From the NCBI GenBank assembly GCA_018389105.1, contig JACATO010001117.1:186001-250000 (forward strand): a DNA stretch of 64,000 nt, read 5' to 3'. The notes below the pieces were generated by a model, which was not told the DNA's origin, made no database searches, and saw only the letters and a program-made list of their open reading frames with translations. This stretch comes from Nautilus pompilius. Taxonomy: Eukaryota; Mollusca; Cephalopoda; Nautilida; Nautilidae. The translations under genes and the position numbers were made by a program. Of the stretch, positions 24,591-37,300 are shown piece after piece. Position 1 is the first letter of the stretch. Each line of letters starts with the position of its first letter.

Positions 24591-27500
24591 TCGGTCAGCC
24601 CCAGTGGATTGACTATAAAAACCGTTTGACAGTGTATCCCCCTAATTGGATCATTAGCTGCTCCGGGACTTACGATATTAACTCAGCCCCAGTGGATTGA
24701 CTATAAAAACCGTTTGACAGTGTATCCCCCTAATTGGATCATTAGCTGCTCCGGGACTTACGATATTAACTCAGCCCCAGTGGATTGACTATAAAAACCG
24801 TTTGACAGTGTATCCCCCCTAATTGGATCATTAGCTGCTCCGGGACTTACGATATTAACTCAGCCCCAGTGGATTGACTATAAAAACCGTTTGACAGTGT
24901 ATCCCCCTAATTGGACCATTAGCTGCTCCGGGACTTACGATATTAACTCAGCCCCAGTGGATTGACTATAAAAAAACGTTTGACAGTGTATCCCCCTAAT
25001 TGTACCATTAGCTGCTCCGGGACTTACGATATTAACTCAGCCCCAGTGGATTGACTATAAAAACCGTTTGACAGTGTATCCCCCCTAATTGGACCATTAG
25101 CTGCTCCGGGACTTACGATATTAACTCAGTCCCAGTGGATTGACTATAAAAACCGTTTGACAGTGTATCCCCCCCTAATTGGACCATTAGCTGCTCCGGG
25201 ACTTACGATATTAACTCAGCCCCAGTGGATTGACTATAAAAACCGTTTGACAGTGTATCCCCCTAATTAGACCATCAGCTGCTCCGGGACTTACGATATT
25301 AACTCAGTCCCATTGGGTTGACTATAAAAACCGTTTGACAGTGTATCCCCCCTAATTGGACCATTAGCTGCTCCGGGACTTACGATATTAACTCAGCCCC
25401 AGTGGATTGACTATAAAAACCGTTTGACAGTGTATCCCCCCTAATTGGACCATTAGCTGCTCCGGGACTTACAATATTAACCCAGCCCCAGTGGATTGAC
25501 TATAAAAACCGTTTGACAGTGTATCCCCCTAATTGGATCATTAGCTGCTCCGGGACTTACGATATTAACTCAGCCCCAGTGGATTGACTATAAAAACCGT
25601 TTGACAGTGTATCCCCGTAATTGGATCATTAGCTGCTCCGGGACTTACGATATTAACTCAGCCCAATGGATTGACTATAAAAAACCGTTTGACAGTGTAT
25701 CCCCCTAATTGGACCATTAGCTGCTCCGGGAGTTACGATATTAACTCAGCCCCCAGTGGATTGACTATAAAAAACCGTTTGACAGTGTATCCCCCCTAAT
25801 TGGACCATTAGCTGCTCCGGGACTTACGATATTAACTCAGCCCCAGTGGATTGACTATAAAAACCGTTTGACAGTGTATCCCCCTAATTGGACCATTAGC
25901 TGCTCCGGGACTTACGATATTAACTCAGCCCCAGTGGATTGACTATAAAAACCGTTTGACAGTGTATCCCCCCTAATTGTACCATTAGCTGCTCCGGGAC
26001 TTACGATATTAACTCAGCCCCAGTGGATTGACTATAAAAACCGTTTGACAGTGTATCCCCCCTAATTGGACCATTAGCTGCTCCGGGACTTACGATATTA
26101 ACTCAGTCCCAGTGGATTGACTATAAAAACCGTTTGACAGTGTATCCCCCCTAATTGGACCATTAGCTGCTCCGGGACTTACGATATTAACTCATAACTC
26201 AGCCCCAGTGGATTGACTATAAAAACCGTTTGACAGTGTATCCCCCTAATTAGACCATCAGCTGCTCCGGGACTTACGATATTAACTCAGTCCCATTGGG
26301 TTGACTATAAAAAACCGTTTGACAGTGTTACCCCCCTAATTGGACCATTAGCTGCTCCGGGACTTACGATATTAACTCAGCCCCAGTGGATTGACTATAA
26401 AAAACCGTTTGACAGTGTATCCCCCCTAATTGGACCATTAGCTGCTCCGGGACTTACAATATTAACCCAGCCCCAGTGGATTGACTATAAAAACCGTTTG
26501 ACAGTGTATCCCCCTAATTGGATCATTAGCTGCTCCGGGACTTACGATATTAACTCAGCCCCAGTGGATTGACTATAAAAACCGTTTGACAGTGTATCCC
26601 CGTAATTGGATCATTAGCTGCTCCGGGACTTACGATATTAACTCAGCCCAATGGATTGACTATAAAAACCGTTTGACAGTGTATCCCCCTAATTGGACCA
26701 TTAGCTGCTCCGGGAGTTACGATATTAACTCAGCCCCAGTGGATTGACTATAAAAAACCGTTTGACAGTGTATCCCCCCTAATTGGACCATTAGCTGCTC
26801 CGGGACTTACAATATTAACCCAGCCCCAGTGGATTGACTATAAAAACCGTTTGACAGTGTATCCCCCTAATTGGATCATTAGCTGCTCCGGGACTTACGA
26901 TATTAACTCAGCCCCAGTGGATTGACTATAAAAACCGTTTGACAGTGTATCCCCGTATTGGATCATTAGCTCTGCTCCGGGACTTACGATATTAACTCAG
27001 CCCCAGTGGATTGACTATAAAAACCGTTTGACAGTGTATCCCCCTAATTAGACCATCAGCTGCTCCGGGAGTTACGATATTAACTCAGCCCCAGTGGATT
27101 GACTATAAAAACCGTTTGACAGTGTATCCCCCCTAATTGGACCATTAGCTGCTCCGGGACTTACAATATTAACCCAGCCCCAGTGGATTGACTATAAAAA
27201 CCGTTTGACAGTGTATCCCCCTAATTGGATCATTAGCTGCTCCGGGACTTACGATATTAACTCAGCCCCAGTGGATTGACTATAAAAACCGTTTGACAGT
27301 GTATCCCCGTAATTGGATCATTAGCTGCTCCGGGACTTACGATATTAACTCAGCCCAATGGATTGACTATAAAAACCGTTTGACAGTGTATCCCCCTAAT
27401 TGGACCATTAGCTGCTCCGGGAGTTACGATATTAACTCAGCCCCAGTGGATTGACTATAAAAACCGTTTGACAGTGTATCCCCCCTAATTGGACCATTAG

Positions 27501-27808
27501 CTGCTCCGGGACTTACGATATTAACTCAGCCCCAGTGGATTGACTATAAAAACCGTTTGACAGTGTATCCCCCTAATTGGACCATTAGCTGCTCCGGGAC
27601 TTACGATATTAACTCAGTCCCAGTGGATTGACTATAAAAACCGTTTGACAGTGTATCCCCCCTAATTGGACCATTAGCTGCTCCGGGACTTACGATATTA
27701 ACTCAGCCCTAGTGGATTGACTATAAAAACCGTTTGACAGTGTATCCCCCCTAATTGGACCATTAGCTGCTCCGGGACTTACGATATTAACTCAGCCCCA
27801 GTGGATTC
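24590..27808. repeat. Satellite array, about 36 copies of an 88-bp unit
   Basis: Direct tandem repeats with a period of 88-89 bp and very high identity. Each unit carries CCCCAGTGGATTGACTATAA, AAACCGTTTGACAGTGTATC, CCCCTAATTGGACCATTAGC and TGCTCCGGGACTTACGATAT. Marker variants recur at fixed distances: CCCATTGGG at 25309 and 26292 (983 bp), and CCCAATGGA at 25662, 26646 and 27354 (984 and 708 bp), so blocks of about 11 and 8 units were duplicated. The array lies about 0.7 kb upstream of SNX16 and stops where a LINE begins. There is no spacer variation of the CRISPR kind. Confidence 0.95.
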
Positions 27809-28890
27809 AGTGCAGGCTATAATGAAGAAATGGCAAACAAAATCACTCGCGGAAGGAAGGAGATCTGGCCACCGCAGATTAAATCAGAATAAAACGGGGC
27901 ACCTTACAAGGAGACTCGTTTTCTGCATCTCCCTGTTTGCACTCAGCTCCGAATTGAATAACAATGAATATGATGATAAAGTGAAACTTTAAAGATGAAA
28001 AAAAAATGGCCATCTCCTTTACATTGATGATTTGAAGTCATGCGCCAGAAATGACGAGGGTTTTAGAGAGAATTAGAAATAGGGGAGAGTTTCAGTGATG
28101 ATGTCTGAATGGAGATGAGGCTGGATAAATGCACTGAAGCGACTGGAGATCACAAAATAACACCCACTTACAAAAAGTTAGATCAATCAGAAAACTACAG
28201 GTACCTTGGAATAGATGGAAGAGGTGGGATGGACCACGGTGCCACAAAACAAGGATAAGTACTGAATACAGAAGGGAAACAAGAGCGATTCTAGGAACGG
28301 AACTAAGCGCAATGAACAAAATTGTTGCTATCAACACCGCAACCATCCTGATGTAAAGGTTGGACAATGAAGGAGTTAAAAATCAGTTGACCAAAAAACT
28401 CCTAATTATTCACGGGTTTACAATATTAAAGCTGATGTACAGCGTCTTTACGTACCTAGGAAGACCACGGCTTGTTCGAGATCGGAGCAGCCTTTAAAAC
28501 AACGACAGTCGGTCTAGAAAGGTACACGAGATCCAGCAAAGAGAACACAGTGTGAACTCGCACCAGACATTAATGTAGAGCGGAGTGTCCACTGGAAAAA
28601 TTGGTACATCTATCAGCTGGTATGAACACCATTTGATCAAATAGAATAAATTATTAATTGGAGACGGGGTTCAAATATTGGGAATATGGAACGGTTCACC
28701 AATCATGAAAATGGAGCAGAGCGAAGTTAGTTTTGAAAAAGATTCCAGCAAGGATCAATAGTTTGCAGAACTGCTCTCTTTGGAACAGCAATAATGATCG
28801 AAACGAGAAGGATTGAATGGATTCAAGTCGAGAGTTTAATAAATCATCATCTGCGGTTCTTTTATTACTTCTAACATCAAAATATTTTAT
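27806..28890 (+). mobile_element. 5'-truncated, decayed LINE (R2-type reverse transcriptase)
   Basis: Plus-strand frames contain LQGDSF (the QGDxxS motif) near 27903, then LLYIDDLKSCARND, the YxDD catalytic box followed by LK as in R2-type non-LTR retrotransposons. Further on come VYNIKADVQRLYVPRK and, near 28770, RTALFGTAIMI, which recur in the C-terminal part of such proteins. Several frame changes and stops show it is dead. Its 5' end falls inside the reverse transcriptase, directly at the satellite boundary, as expected for 5' truncation. Confidence 0.75.
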
Positions 28891-29388
28891 TTTCTAAGAT
28901 TTAAAAAAATAAAATAGGATTCCCGCATGGGGACAAGCAAACATTTTCTCAGACGTTTATACGTATGGCGGTTGATGAAGTAGGCACGATAGTTCCTAAG
29001 AGTAAAGGAAGAGTAGTCTCCCGTGGATTGGATATAACGATTTTTCCGAAGACTTAAAAAAGAACTTTAAAAAAAACAAAAGATGATATAGTTTAGAAAA
29101 AAGACAAATATTTTACTTACTTATTCTCAGTGTTATTCAAAATATAAAATCAATAAAATACATAGTAGAATATCTTTAAAAAAAAAGAAAGAAAAAGAAG
29201 CAGATGTGAACAGAAATAAAATACCAATTATTTTTGAGGTGAAGGGTATTGTCAGTCCCTTTTGTTCTCTTTATATACCTGTATACTTTATTTTAATTTG
29301 TATCTTTCGCTGATTATTGGTTAATTTCTATATTTTTAACGATTTCGGTATTATTCTCTTAAAACGTAACTATCTGCAATAGACGATA
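28891..29388. other. AT-rich spacer
   Basis: About 500 bp of A/T-rich DNA between the LINE remnant and the Tc1-like element. Nothing recognisable was seen. Confidence 0.5.
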
Positions 29389-30580
29389 TCAGTGCACATT
29401 ACAGAAATACAGATCTCTACACATTAATGTGGACAGGATGAAAACGACAGAGTGTTTTAGTAGATAGAATGTTGTTATTCGAAGACTGGAACAAACCCTA
29501 ATATTTGATGTGACCACATTGAGCTTTAATAATGTCTTGAATACGCTTTGGGCGTGAAATGCACCACTATTCACAGATTTTTCTTACTTCTTTGTCATGG
29601 AGCCAGGCCTGATAATTTTTCTGTAGTTGTATGATCCAGTTTTCGAAGTCGAGTTTTACATGTAGCCCATAGATTTAAATCTGGCGAGTTTCCTGGCCAG
29701 TCTACACAGTTGGTATTATTCACCCTAAAGTGCTATTTAATAGATTTTCATGCATGGTATGGTGCCAAATCCTGTTGAAAACCGTTTCCTAGGATACTTT
29801 CAGCAGTTCTGGTTTGTTCACATGGCATTCTAAAACTGAAATATATTTCTTAGTATTCACTATGCCCCGCAAAGGCAGTGCCAGTTCCTCATGCAACAAA
29901 ACAACCCCAGAACATTATCTTTTCTCGATGCCTCACAGATGATTGTAGTGAAAACTGGTTGTGGTTTCACCAGGTGGATGGTGTACAAATACACTGATGA
30001 ACAAGAAAACGACTCTCGTCTGAAAATAACTCAACATTTCACCAGTCTTCTTTTGACCAGCAGGGTGTTCTGTCTTTGGATTTTTTTTTGGTACCAACTG
30101 TTTTTTCATAAATTTCTTGGCTTGGTGCCTGACCTCAAGCAATTGATCTTTCAACTGATGATGATACCTGGACACCTGCTTTGTTAATTCCTGGTTAAGC
30201 AGCTCAGTAGTTTTTCTGGTAACCTGCTCGCTTATTCGTATTAATTTTTCATCGTCTCAGAGTCATGTTTTTCCATTTTCTTCCACATTTGCCTTTCCTT
30301 GATGGAGATACCGACTCCTCCGTCCTTTTTTTTCTTCGTCTTGATAAACTTGTTGACCGATCCCAGGCTAACTTTACCTTCATTGGCGATTTCTCTTTGA
30401 GAGAGATGCTTGTTCACTCAAGGTGGCTATTTCAGTTCTTTTCCTCGCTATAATGTCCACATTAAACTCTTAGAAACAAAAAGAGCAGACATATGACTCT
30501 AATGACTGGCAAGAATATAATAACTCTGGCAGAGACTGAATGACAAGCCCAATATCGAGAGAGAACGCAGTAGTGCACTC
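29389..30580 (-). mobile_element. Decayed Tc1-like DNA transposon
   Basis: Minus-strand frames contain NCVDWPGNSPDLN, the DWPxxSPDLNPIE block of Tc1 transposases, and DNVLGLFCCMRNW, matching the MFWGCF block. Near the right end an N-terminal helix-turn-helix region reads ASLSKREIANEGKVSLGSVN. Both ends carry an AGTGCAC motif in inverted orientation (29390 and about 30580), and a TTAATGTGGACA inverted pair lies inside. The frame is interrupted many times. Exact ends and TA duplication are uncertain. Confidence 0.75.
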
Positions 30581-30589
30581 CACACCATG

Positions 30590-32708
30590 AATAATTGCTT
30601 ATTGATAAAAATACAATATTTTAAAAGCTCATGTTCGCAGAAATCTGCACAATACTGTGGTTTTAATTTGTGGAAAGTGTGGCAAAGAATTCGAATAGAA
30701 ATTTATTTTATTTTAGATTGAAGAGAAACCATTTCAAAGGGAAAACAAGAGACAACCACCTTTGGGACATACGGGTCTTTCGTGTTAGACTTCAGTTATG
30801 AACACGAGACTGATGATGTTGAGCTGGTTGAAATTCCAAACTAGAAAAGGTTATCTGTTTAACATAATATTTCCTATAGTTACGCCGAAACGAACAATTG
30901 TGGGTATCGTTATATTTTTCAAAAAATAATTTAAAAAAAAAAATATATATATATATTATTTACAAACTCATTTAGATAATGACTGACACGCTGTGTACTA
31001 GTCTTACCATTTTATGGCCTGGTCGTTAGTTCATTCCTAGATAGCCATACTGGAGTGGTACCCACGTGGCCTGCTTTCTTCTCGCTCCTTCTCTACTATC
31101 CCCGAGCCGCCTGAATTTACTCCCATATCTGAAAATGAAGAATTCTAGTAAAGGCTTTCTCCCTCGGGTATTTCGTGACCAAGATGGGGGTCCGAAATCT
31201 CCCAAAAACCGGGGGAGCTTTCGACGACTGTCCAGTTCTTTCAAAAACTTGTGCTTAATATATTTATTAATTATTGATAAATACATTTTTAAGAATCCAT
31301 TTTCTTCAATTTATTTCAAATATTAAAGAGATTACTGATAAACTAAGCGGGGTAATTAATATAAATAAAATATGGTTATTTCCCTTAGTCTATAATTGAT
31401 TGCACCCGTATTTCTGCTTTAGAACTCAGCTTTATTGAGGGGGGGTGGATCTGTCGAGGATGAAGGATAAGTCTATTAAATTATTTGTTGCTTTACTCGT
31501 TACTGATCATAAGAAGAAATTAAAAGATTATTTATGCATGCGCTGCCATTGTTTTGGTCGATTTATCTCCTCTTGCTGCCTCGCCTTTCCGCGAGATAAG
31601 CGCGAGAGCTGACACGTAATCGCGAGAGGTCGTGTCCGCTGCTAAATCAACATTTCTGAGGATCGTATCACATGACAAATGTGGAAAACAGATGTCACCA
31701 AAAAAATAAATAAATAAATAACGAGTTATCCCCCCTTTTTTGTCATCTAAAGCCACCGGAGGGGGGGGTGGCCTTTTGTATTGTATTTTCTCAGCAGTTA
31801 TTTTTCTGTGAATTCCGCAAGCTGGCAGTGTTTACGAGACCAGGTAATAATAATAAATTATGCTAATGTTATCAGACTTCAAAGTAGTGTGTGGACGCAT
31901 TGCAGTTGTTTTTTTCCATTATTGGCTTATCACCTTTGTACAAACAAGCTCCCCGACCTCGTTTTTTACAAATTCATGCGCACCAAATACAGTCGAGCAG
32001 AAAATTGATGATTAAATCGATTCATAGAAAAAAAAAAGTGCGCGCTCGTGTTATTAAAGGCGATTGTGTACTCTGTTTTGGTATTCTTTCAAACTCCAGA
32101 TTGAAAAAAATAAAGATTCTGTTACATCCAGCTTGTCATCTAGTTGCTAGCTACATATTCCTCCAGCTTGGATTTTAAACCCGAAGCTAACCGGTTTCTT
32201 TTACGAGTTATGCCTCCCTTGTATGCATACACCGTCTATTATTTGTTAATGTTTTGGCCACTAGGTGTCATGGAACGTTATATTTGTATTATAAAAGCGA
32301 CAGGGCTGGAAACAGATGCGAGAAATTCAGTGTACATCAAATAGATATGTAAACTGGGCACCGAAAATTCCGGTTTTCTTTCTAAAAATAGCCCTGCAGG
32401 CGAAAAGGTTCCCTGAGAAACTAATCAGTTTGTTTATTTCTTTGCCCCGGGTTATCTAAATTTTCCCAGGATCCCTGTCTCCTGACCTGTGGTGCCTTGA
32501 CTCGAGCTATATATTTACCCTTGAAGTGCACGAAAAAAGTGAAAGCTGAGCTGAGAAGAGACACAACACCGATGAGCGGGAGGAAGCAGTCAGCTAATAC
32601 GGCAAGAATCCCCAGACCTCGCTGCTTTTGCACCTGATAGACCCCGGTCTACCGCTTCTCTGGTTACCACAAACCAATCTAGTTCTCTTTCTTTGTTTTA
32701 TTTACTAG
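30590..32708. other. Intergenic DNA
   Basis: Mixed-composition DNA with no confirmed exon. It includes a (TA)n run near 30945, a SINE-like copy (about 31010-31200), a (TAAA)n run near 31700 and a moderately CpG-rich part after 31550. Confidence 0.55.
31010..31200 (+). mobile_element. tRNA-derived SINE-like copy (3' part best preserved)
   Basis: The region 31122-31164 matches the tail of the 16783 copy (CCCATATCT, GAATTCTAGTA, CTTTCTCCCT). The head (TGGTCGTTAGTTCATTCCTA) is only loosely tRNA-like. It supports a moderately repeated SINE family in this genome. Confidence 0.45.
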
Positions 32709-32778
32709 GGACATTAAAATGAGATCCAGCTGGGATAGCGGGCCCACAGATTCCATCTGGACGGACGACGTCCCCCCG
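32709..32778 (+). CDS. Candidate upstream alternative exon
   Basis: A strong acceptor (CTTTGTTTTATTTACTAG) is followed by ATG at 32719 and 20 codons, MRSSWDSGPTDSIWTDDVPP, ending at GTACGG in phase 0. The composition and phase would suit a remote 5' exon of the large plus-strand gene, but the donor is weak and the distance (about 16 kb to the common exon) is large. It could equally be chance. Confidence 0.25.
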
Positions 32779-33840
32779 GTACGGTACACACTCCCAGGGA
32801 AATCGCCCGGAATTATCGACTGTTTTATTTTTAGAGTTTTTTTTTGCGTGGTTTTATCATGGATCACTGTTACCTGTACGTGTAAGAAAATGTGCATCAG
32901 TCTTCCAACCCGAAGCAAAATAGAGGCTGGTTTAAAACGTCTCGTGCGCCTGAACGGGTGATCTCCCTCAGAAGTTCGCAACCTCCATAACCGGAGAGGC
33001 GCCATCTTGTGTTTGGGTGCTCGTGTGAAGTCGGGGAGTAGAAAAGGTAGAAATGTCGCTAGAATCCACGCGAGAGAAGAGAGAGAGAGAGTTAAAAATC
33101 CGCATGGCTATTTCTCAATGGAATTATCGTTTGATTATTTGCTATTATTATCCCATAAAATGTGTATTTGTTTAATCTAACGCACAATATTTGGAAAGAT
33201 ACCGTTCATATGTAGAATAATGTGTATTTTTTCGGATACCACCTGGGTTTACCTGACCACTGTTCCTTCATGACAGGTTGAGCCATAGGTACTGTACCGC
33301 CCTCATTAACATAGTAACCCTTTGTGACAACAAATCCATATTTCGCTCCGACCCGGACGCTTACAGCCAGCTCAGCACGAATACCGACTGGGATGGGAAC
33401 CCTGGGTGGTGTAAGGGAGGTAACAATTGGCTTAGTATACGGAGGGTGAAGCCCTGTTATATCGCTGCGACTAATTTTCGTTTAAAGAAGCTTGGATTTC
33501 ATTCTAACGATTATTACTTGTGTCACGTCTTTTTTTTTTTTTGATTTTATATTTATTTATTTTAAATAACACATTTTGTTTTTTCTTTTTTTTTTTGAAA
33601 TAATCATTTCTAAAGCTGCCAAACATGGCTGCTTCGGGATGTATTGTGATGAATAAGTTATGGCCATTCATGGCATTAACACCATTAAAAAACTAAATTG
33701 TTAGTGTTGTTGTTGTTTGCTGCTATCTAACAGCTCTCTTATGTCGAGCGGGCGGGCGCAACCAAAAGTTGATAACCGGTGGGGAGCCGGTTTCGGAGGG
33801 GCGGGCCCCCCCCATCTCGTCGCTCCATCGCGCTCGGGGG
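32779..33840. other. Intergenic DNA
   Basis: No exon recognised. Contains a YY1-like GCGCCATCTTG near 33000, a GA run near 33079 and several T-runs around 33530-33600. Confidence 0.5.
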
Positions 33841-33844
33841 GCGG

Positions 33845-34330
33845 ATGTCATATATCGTCTCTCTCGCTCCTTCTCTTCTGTGCTGATGTCATATCTCTCT
33901 CTCTCTGTGCTGATGTCATATTCTCTCTCTCTCCTCTGTGCTGATGTATATCTCTCTCTTCTTCTCTCCCCCCATCTCTCTCTCTCTCTTGTGGTCCTCT
34001 CTCCTCCACCATACCTCTCTTCTGTGGTCTCTCTCTCTTGTGTGTGGTCTCTCTCTCCATCTCTCTCTCTCTGTGGTGTCTCTCTCTCTTCTCCGTCTCT
34101 CCCCACTCTCTCTCTTCTGTGTGTGTGTGTCTCTCTTCTCTCTCTCCATCTCTCTGTCACTATCTCTTCTTTGCTGATGTATATCTCCTCTCTCTCTCTG
34201 TGCTGATGTCATATATCTCTATCTCTCTCTCCTCTCTCTATCTCTATCCATCTCTCTTCTCTCTCCGTGGTCTTCTTCCCATCTCTCTCTCTCTCTCTCC
34301 CCATCTCTCTTCTTCTCTTCTTCTCTCGCA
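33845..34330. repeat. CT-rich compound repeat with interspersed TGATGTCA units
   Basis: Imperfect CT microsatellite interrupted by CTGTGCTGATGTCATAT units (TGATGTCA at 33884, 33911 and 34204; a TGATGTAT variant near 33942). The same unit type, with CpG retained as TGACGTCA, occurs at 58374-58517. The long open frames here in both directions are low-complexity and not genes. Confidence 0.85.
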
Positions 34331-34339
34331 TACATATCT

Positions 34340-37300
34340 ACGTATAGTGAGAGGGGACTCTTCTACCCTCCCCCTTCTCCCCCCCCCCGTGTATAACCAA
34401 GGTATTCAGAATGAGTACACCGAGGTATGCAAGAAATTTAGAGATTAAATACACGTGCGATGAATACTTGCCTGGTGATACTTTCGTTTATTACAACATG
34501 TGTGTGTGTGTGGATGTTGATATGCCAAGGGCGATCAATGTGTCAGACAAGACAAGTGATTTGATTTCGTGTTTTAAACGAATGCTGTCCGCTTGGGATA
34601 ACGTATCAGATCGATTCATCGTGTCTGTTCTGGTTAACCTTTCCAGCTTCTCTTGAAAAACATTTTTTTTTTGTTGTTTTTTTTTTTTCCACCTTGCGAA
34701 CGATTCTACGTGGCTCGGGAAATGGTGTTACTGGGACGATCGTCGTCGGGTTACAGGCAGAAAGCGAAGACGGGGGGGGGTGGTGGCGTTATTAGGCCGG
34801 CCAATCGTGGCGCGCTACCCGCGGATGAAGATAGCATTAGGTCGGCGGTTCTGGCGTAAACAGCTGGCGCCCCCCCGCGGCGGCAGTCGGCCGGCTATTC
34901 TGTACTCTGGGAGAGAGGTCGGACGAATGTCGTCAACGCCAATTCACTAATTAAATCGTAATGACACCTGACACCGGTTTCTGCTGTAGGACGGCAGTAG
35001 CCTCACCTGCCCGAGGTACTCCGCTTATCTGACGCAGCGTAGTCATCTGAAGATGATCGGATGTGAAGGGGGCGGGCGGATACAAGCCGATGCGAATGTC
35101 TTCAGATAGACATCGCCTACACCTGTAGTTGGCTAGTAGCCATTGTCTGGGAAGCAAAACGAAACATCTTAACCCTGAATACAGAAGATACAGGTTGGTG
35201 GTGGTTTGGGGGGGGTTTCGCGGTTTCTGGGAGCCAGGAACCGGTTTCGAAGGACCGCGGGTGAGAACAGACTCGCATCTCCGCTCTTACTGCTGTTCTC
35301 TGCTGTTGCCAAATTCGCTTTAATGTCTCGCCTTCGGGTGAACATAAAAATGTAGGAAGAAGCCCCAGCTCTGGATCAGTCGGACTTAATATTAAAACTT
35401 AAATCCGACTTTCGCTAGCAGCCCGATTCCGTGTTTTGCACCGATATTCGGTCAGCCACAGCGCCACCACGGTGTCGCCCGACTCAGCAGCGCATCAGCG
35501 GTGTGCCGCGATAAAAGTCTCCGGTAGAGCGTTCGGCCTCCGGCCCGTTTGTCATCCTGGGATTCCCATTTACGTCCCTCACTCCCTGGCCCCTTCATCC
35601 GCACGAGCGTCCCCGCCGGAGAACTCTCTACAGGTATACATGCAGCCTCGCTATAACCACGAACGGGGGAATAATTATTTTTTTTCTTCTAAAGTTAATT
35701 AAGCAGAAAATCGTAATTTCCAACTCGCTAAGCAGAGTTATCCATTCCTGTCAACCCCCCGCCTGCCGGTAGGGGGGGGCTCTCTATTTGGAAGCCGGGT
35801 GGAGCGGCGTATATCTGAACGCTTGCCAACAGAGACTGAGTCAGCGCCTTCTCGGGCAGAGATCGGCTCCGCAGTAATCCTCCCACCAGCAGTGCGCCGA
35901 GTATTTCTGACACCCGACTGTAAACCGAGTCGACCTTATACGTAACCGTGGCGACGGCAGACGTGGCTTCCAGTGACGAGGCTATTTTAGAACTAAAGAA
36001 AAAACCAGTGCCCGATGAACAGACTGTTTTTGCGCCCCCGTCGACAGGGTTTTTCCATTCTCTTTTTAAGTGGTGGCGTTCAGCATGATCGAATGATGAT
36101 TTCCGAGTTTTCTCTCCCCCCCCCCCTCCGTCGACTCCCTGCAGCAGTCTCGATGATGTGGCTGCTTTCTGCTCTTCTTAGCCAATTCATTTTATCTTCT
36201 GTCCGCCAAACCTCTGGTTTATCTCGGTAATTCTGAGTTCTCGAGCCCACCCAGGCCTCCTGAAGACCGCCAATGCGCATTCCAGAGAGACTTGATCAAT
36301 GACGTGGAGGGCCTCAGTGTAATTTTGGTACAGAGGCGAAGAATTCACTTTTGAATATTTTCTGGGAAAAAAACCGCTTTAAAAATGCGAGACATTTTTG
36401 AGAAAAAAAGAAAAAACATTCCCTCCCACACACGCACATTTTTAAACCCGTCTCGCTTTATTCCGTGGTAAAACTTAGCAGCATTCCACCGGACTTAAAA
36501 CGATTCCTGGGCAGTAGCTTAGTAATCAGCCATTAAAATAGAATCAAACACGATGCCAGGACGTCATAGAAACTGTTATCAAAGAGCCACACGTAATCCG
36601 TTATCAGCAACTTGTAGGCGTCAAAGAGTTTTTGTGCTATATATCACTTCTTATAAACAAGGATGTACGAAGCTGCTAACAAAAAGAGGGGGGGGAAATA
36701 CCATTCAAATTTGCAGCACTTTGCCCGATCATAATCATCTCAAGGATCCCGCCATTTTACCGTTACGTCATCACACTGGATGCCATGTCAGTCAGCGAAG
36801 ACTTCTCTGGCAAATAGAGATTTTGCATATTCTATACGGTGTATACTTCTATTCATAATTATTTTAAAACATGTAAACCTTCGGGAAGTTGTCCTTCTTA
36901 TATACGGCCCTTTTTTCCATCTGTTTTTGTTTATAAATCATTGATATTTCTTCCCTTAAGAGAATAATCAAATTAAGAAGTCCGGAGATTCATATTGGGA
37001 CTAGAAATTAGACTGCAGAAGTCTATTACCGCACAGGCTGATGAAAACAGTCAGGCTGAGGGGGAGAAAACCTATTAGAGCATTTCGCTATTTTTGATAA
37101 CGCAGTATACGGCGTATGTACTTCAGTAAGGAGACAAGGAACCCTGATTTAATAGATGAAGCTACAGTTTAATTTTTTCTATAGAAAATTGAAAAAAAAA
37201 TATAACAGAAAAGGGGGAGCCACTCTCGAAAGCAGAGTGAGAGTAAATGGCACGAACTACTACAAGCAATGAATTTTATTCTCCTTCATTATTTTATAAA

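Noticed and set aside
24590-27808. CRISPR array or CRISPR-like repeat-spacer structure
   Set aside because: The whole 88-bp unit repeats with no unique spacers, and the context is an animal genome.
33723-34448. Open frames of 136-145 codons on both strands
   Set aside because: They translate CT/GA microsatellite DNA (Ser-Leu or Arg-Glu runs); overlapping frames are open only because of the repeat.
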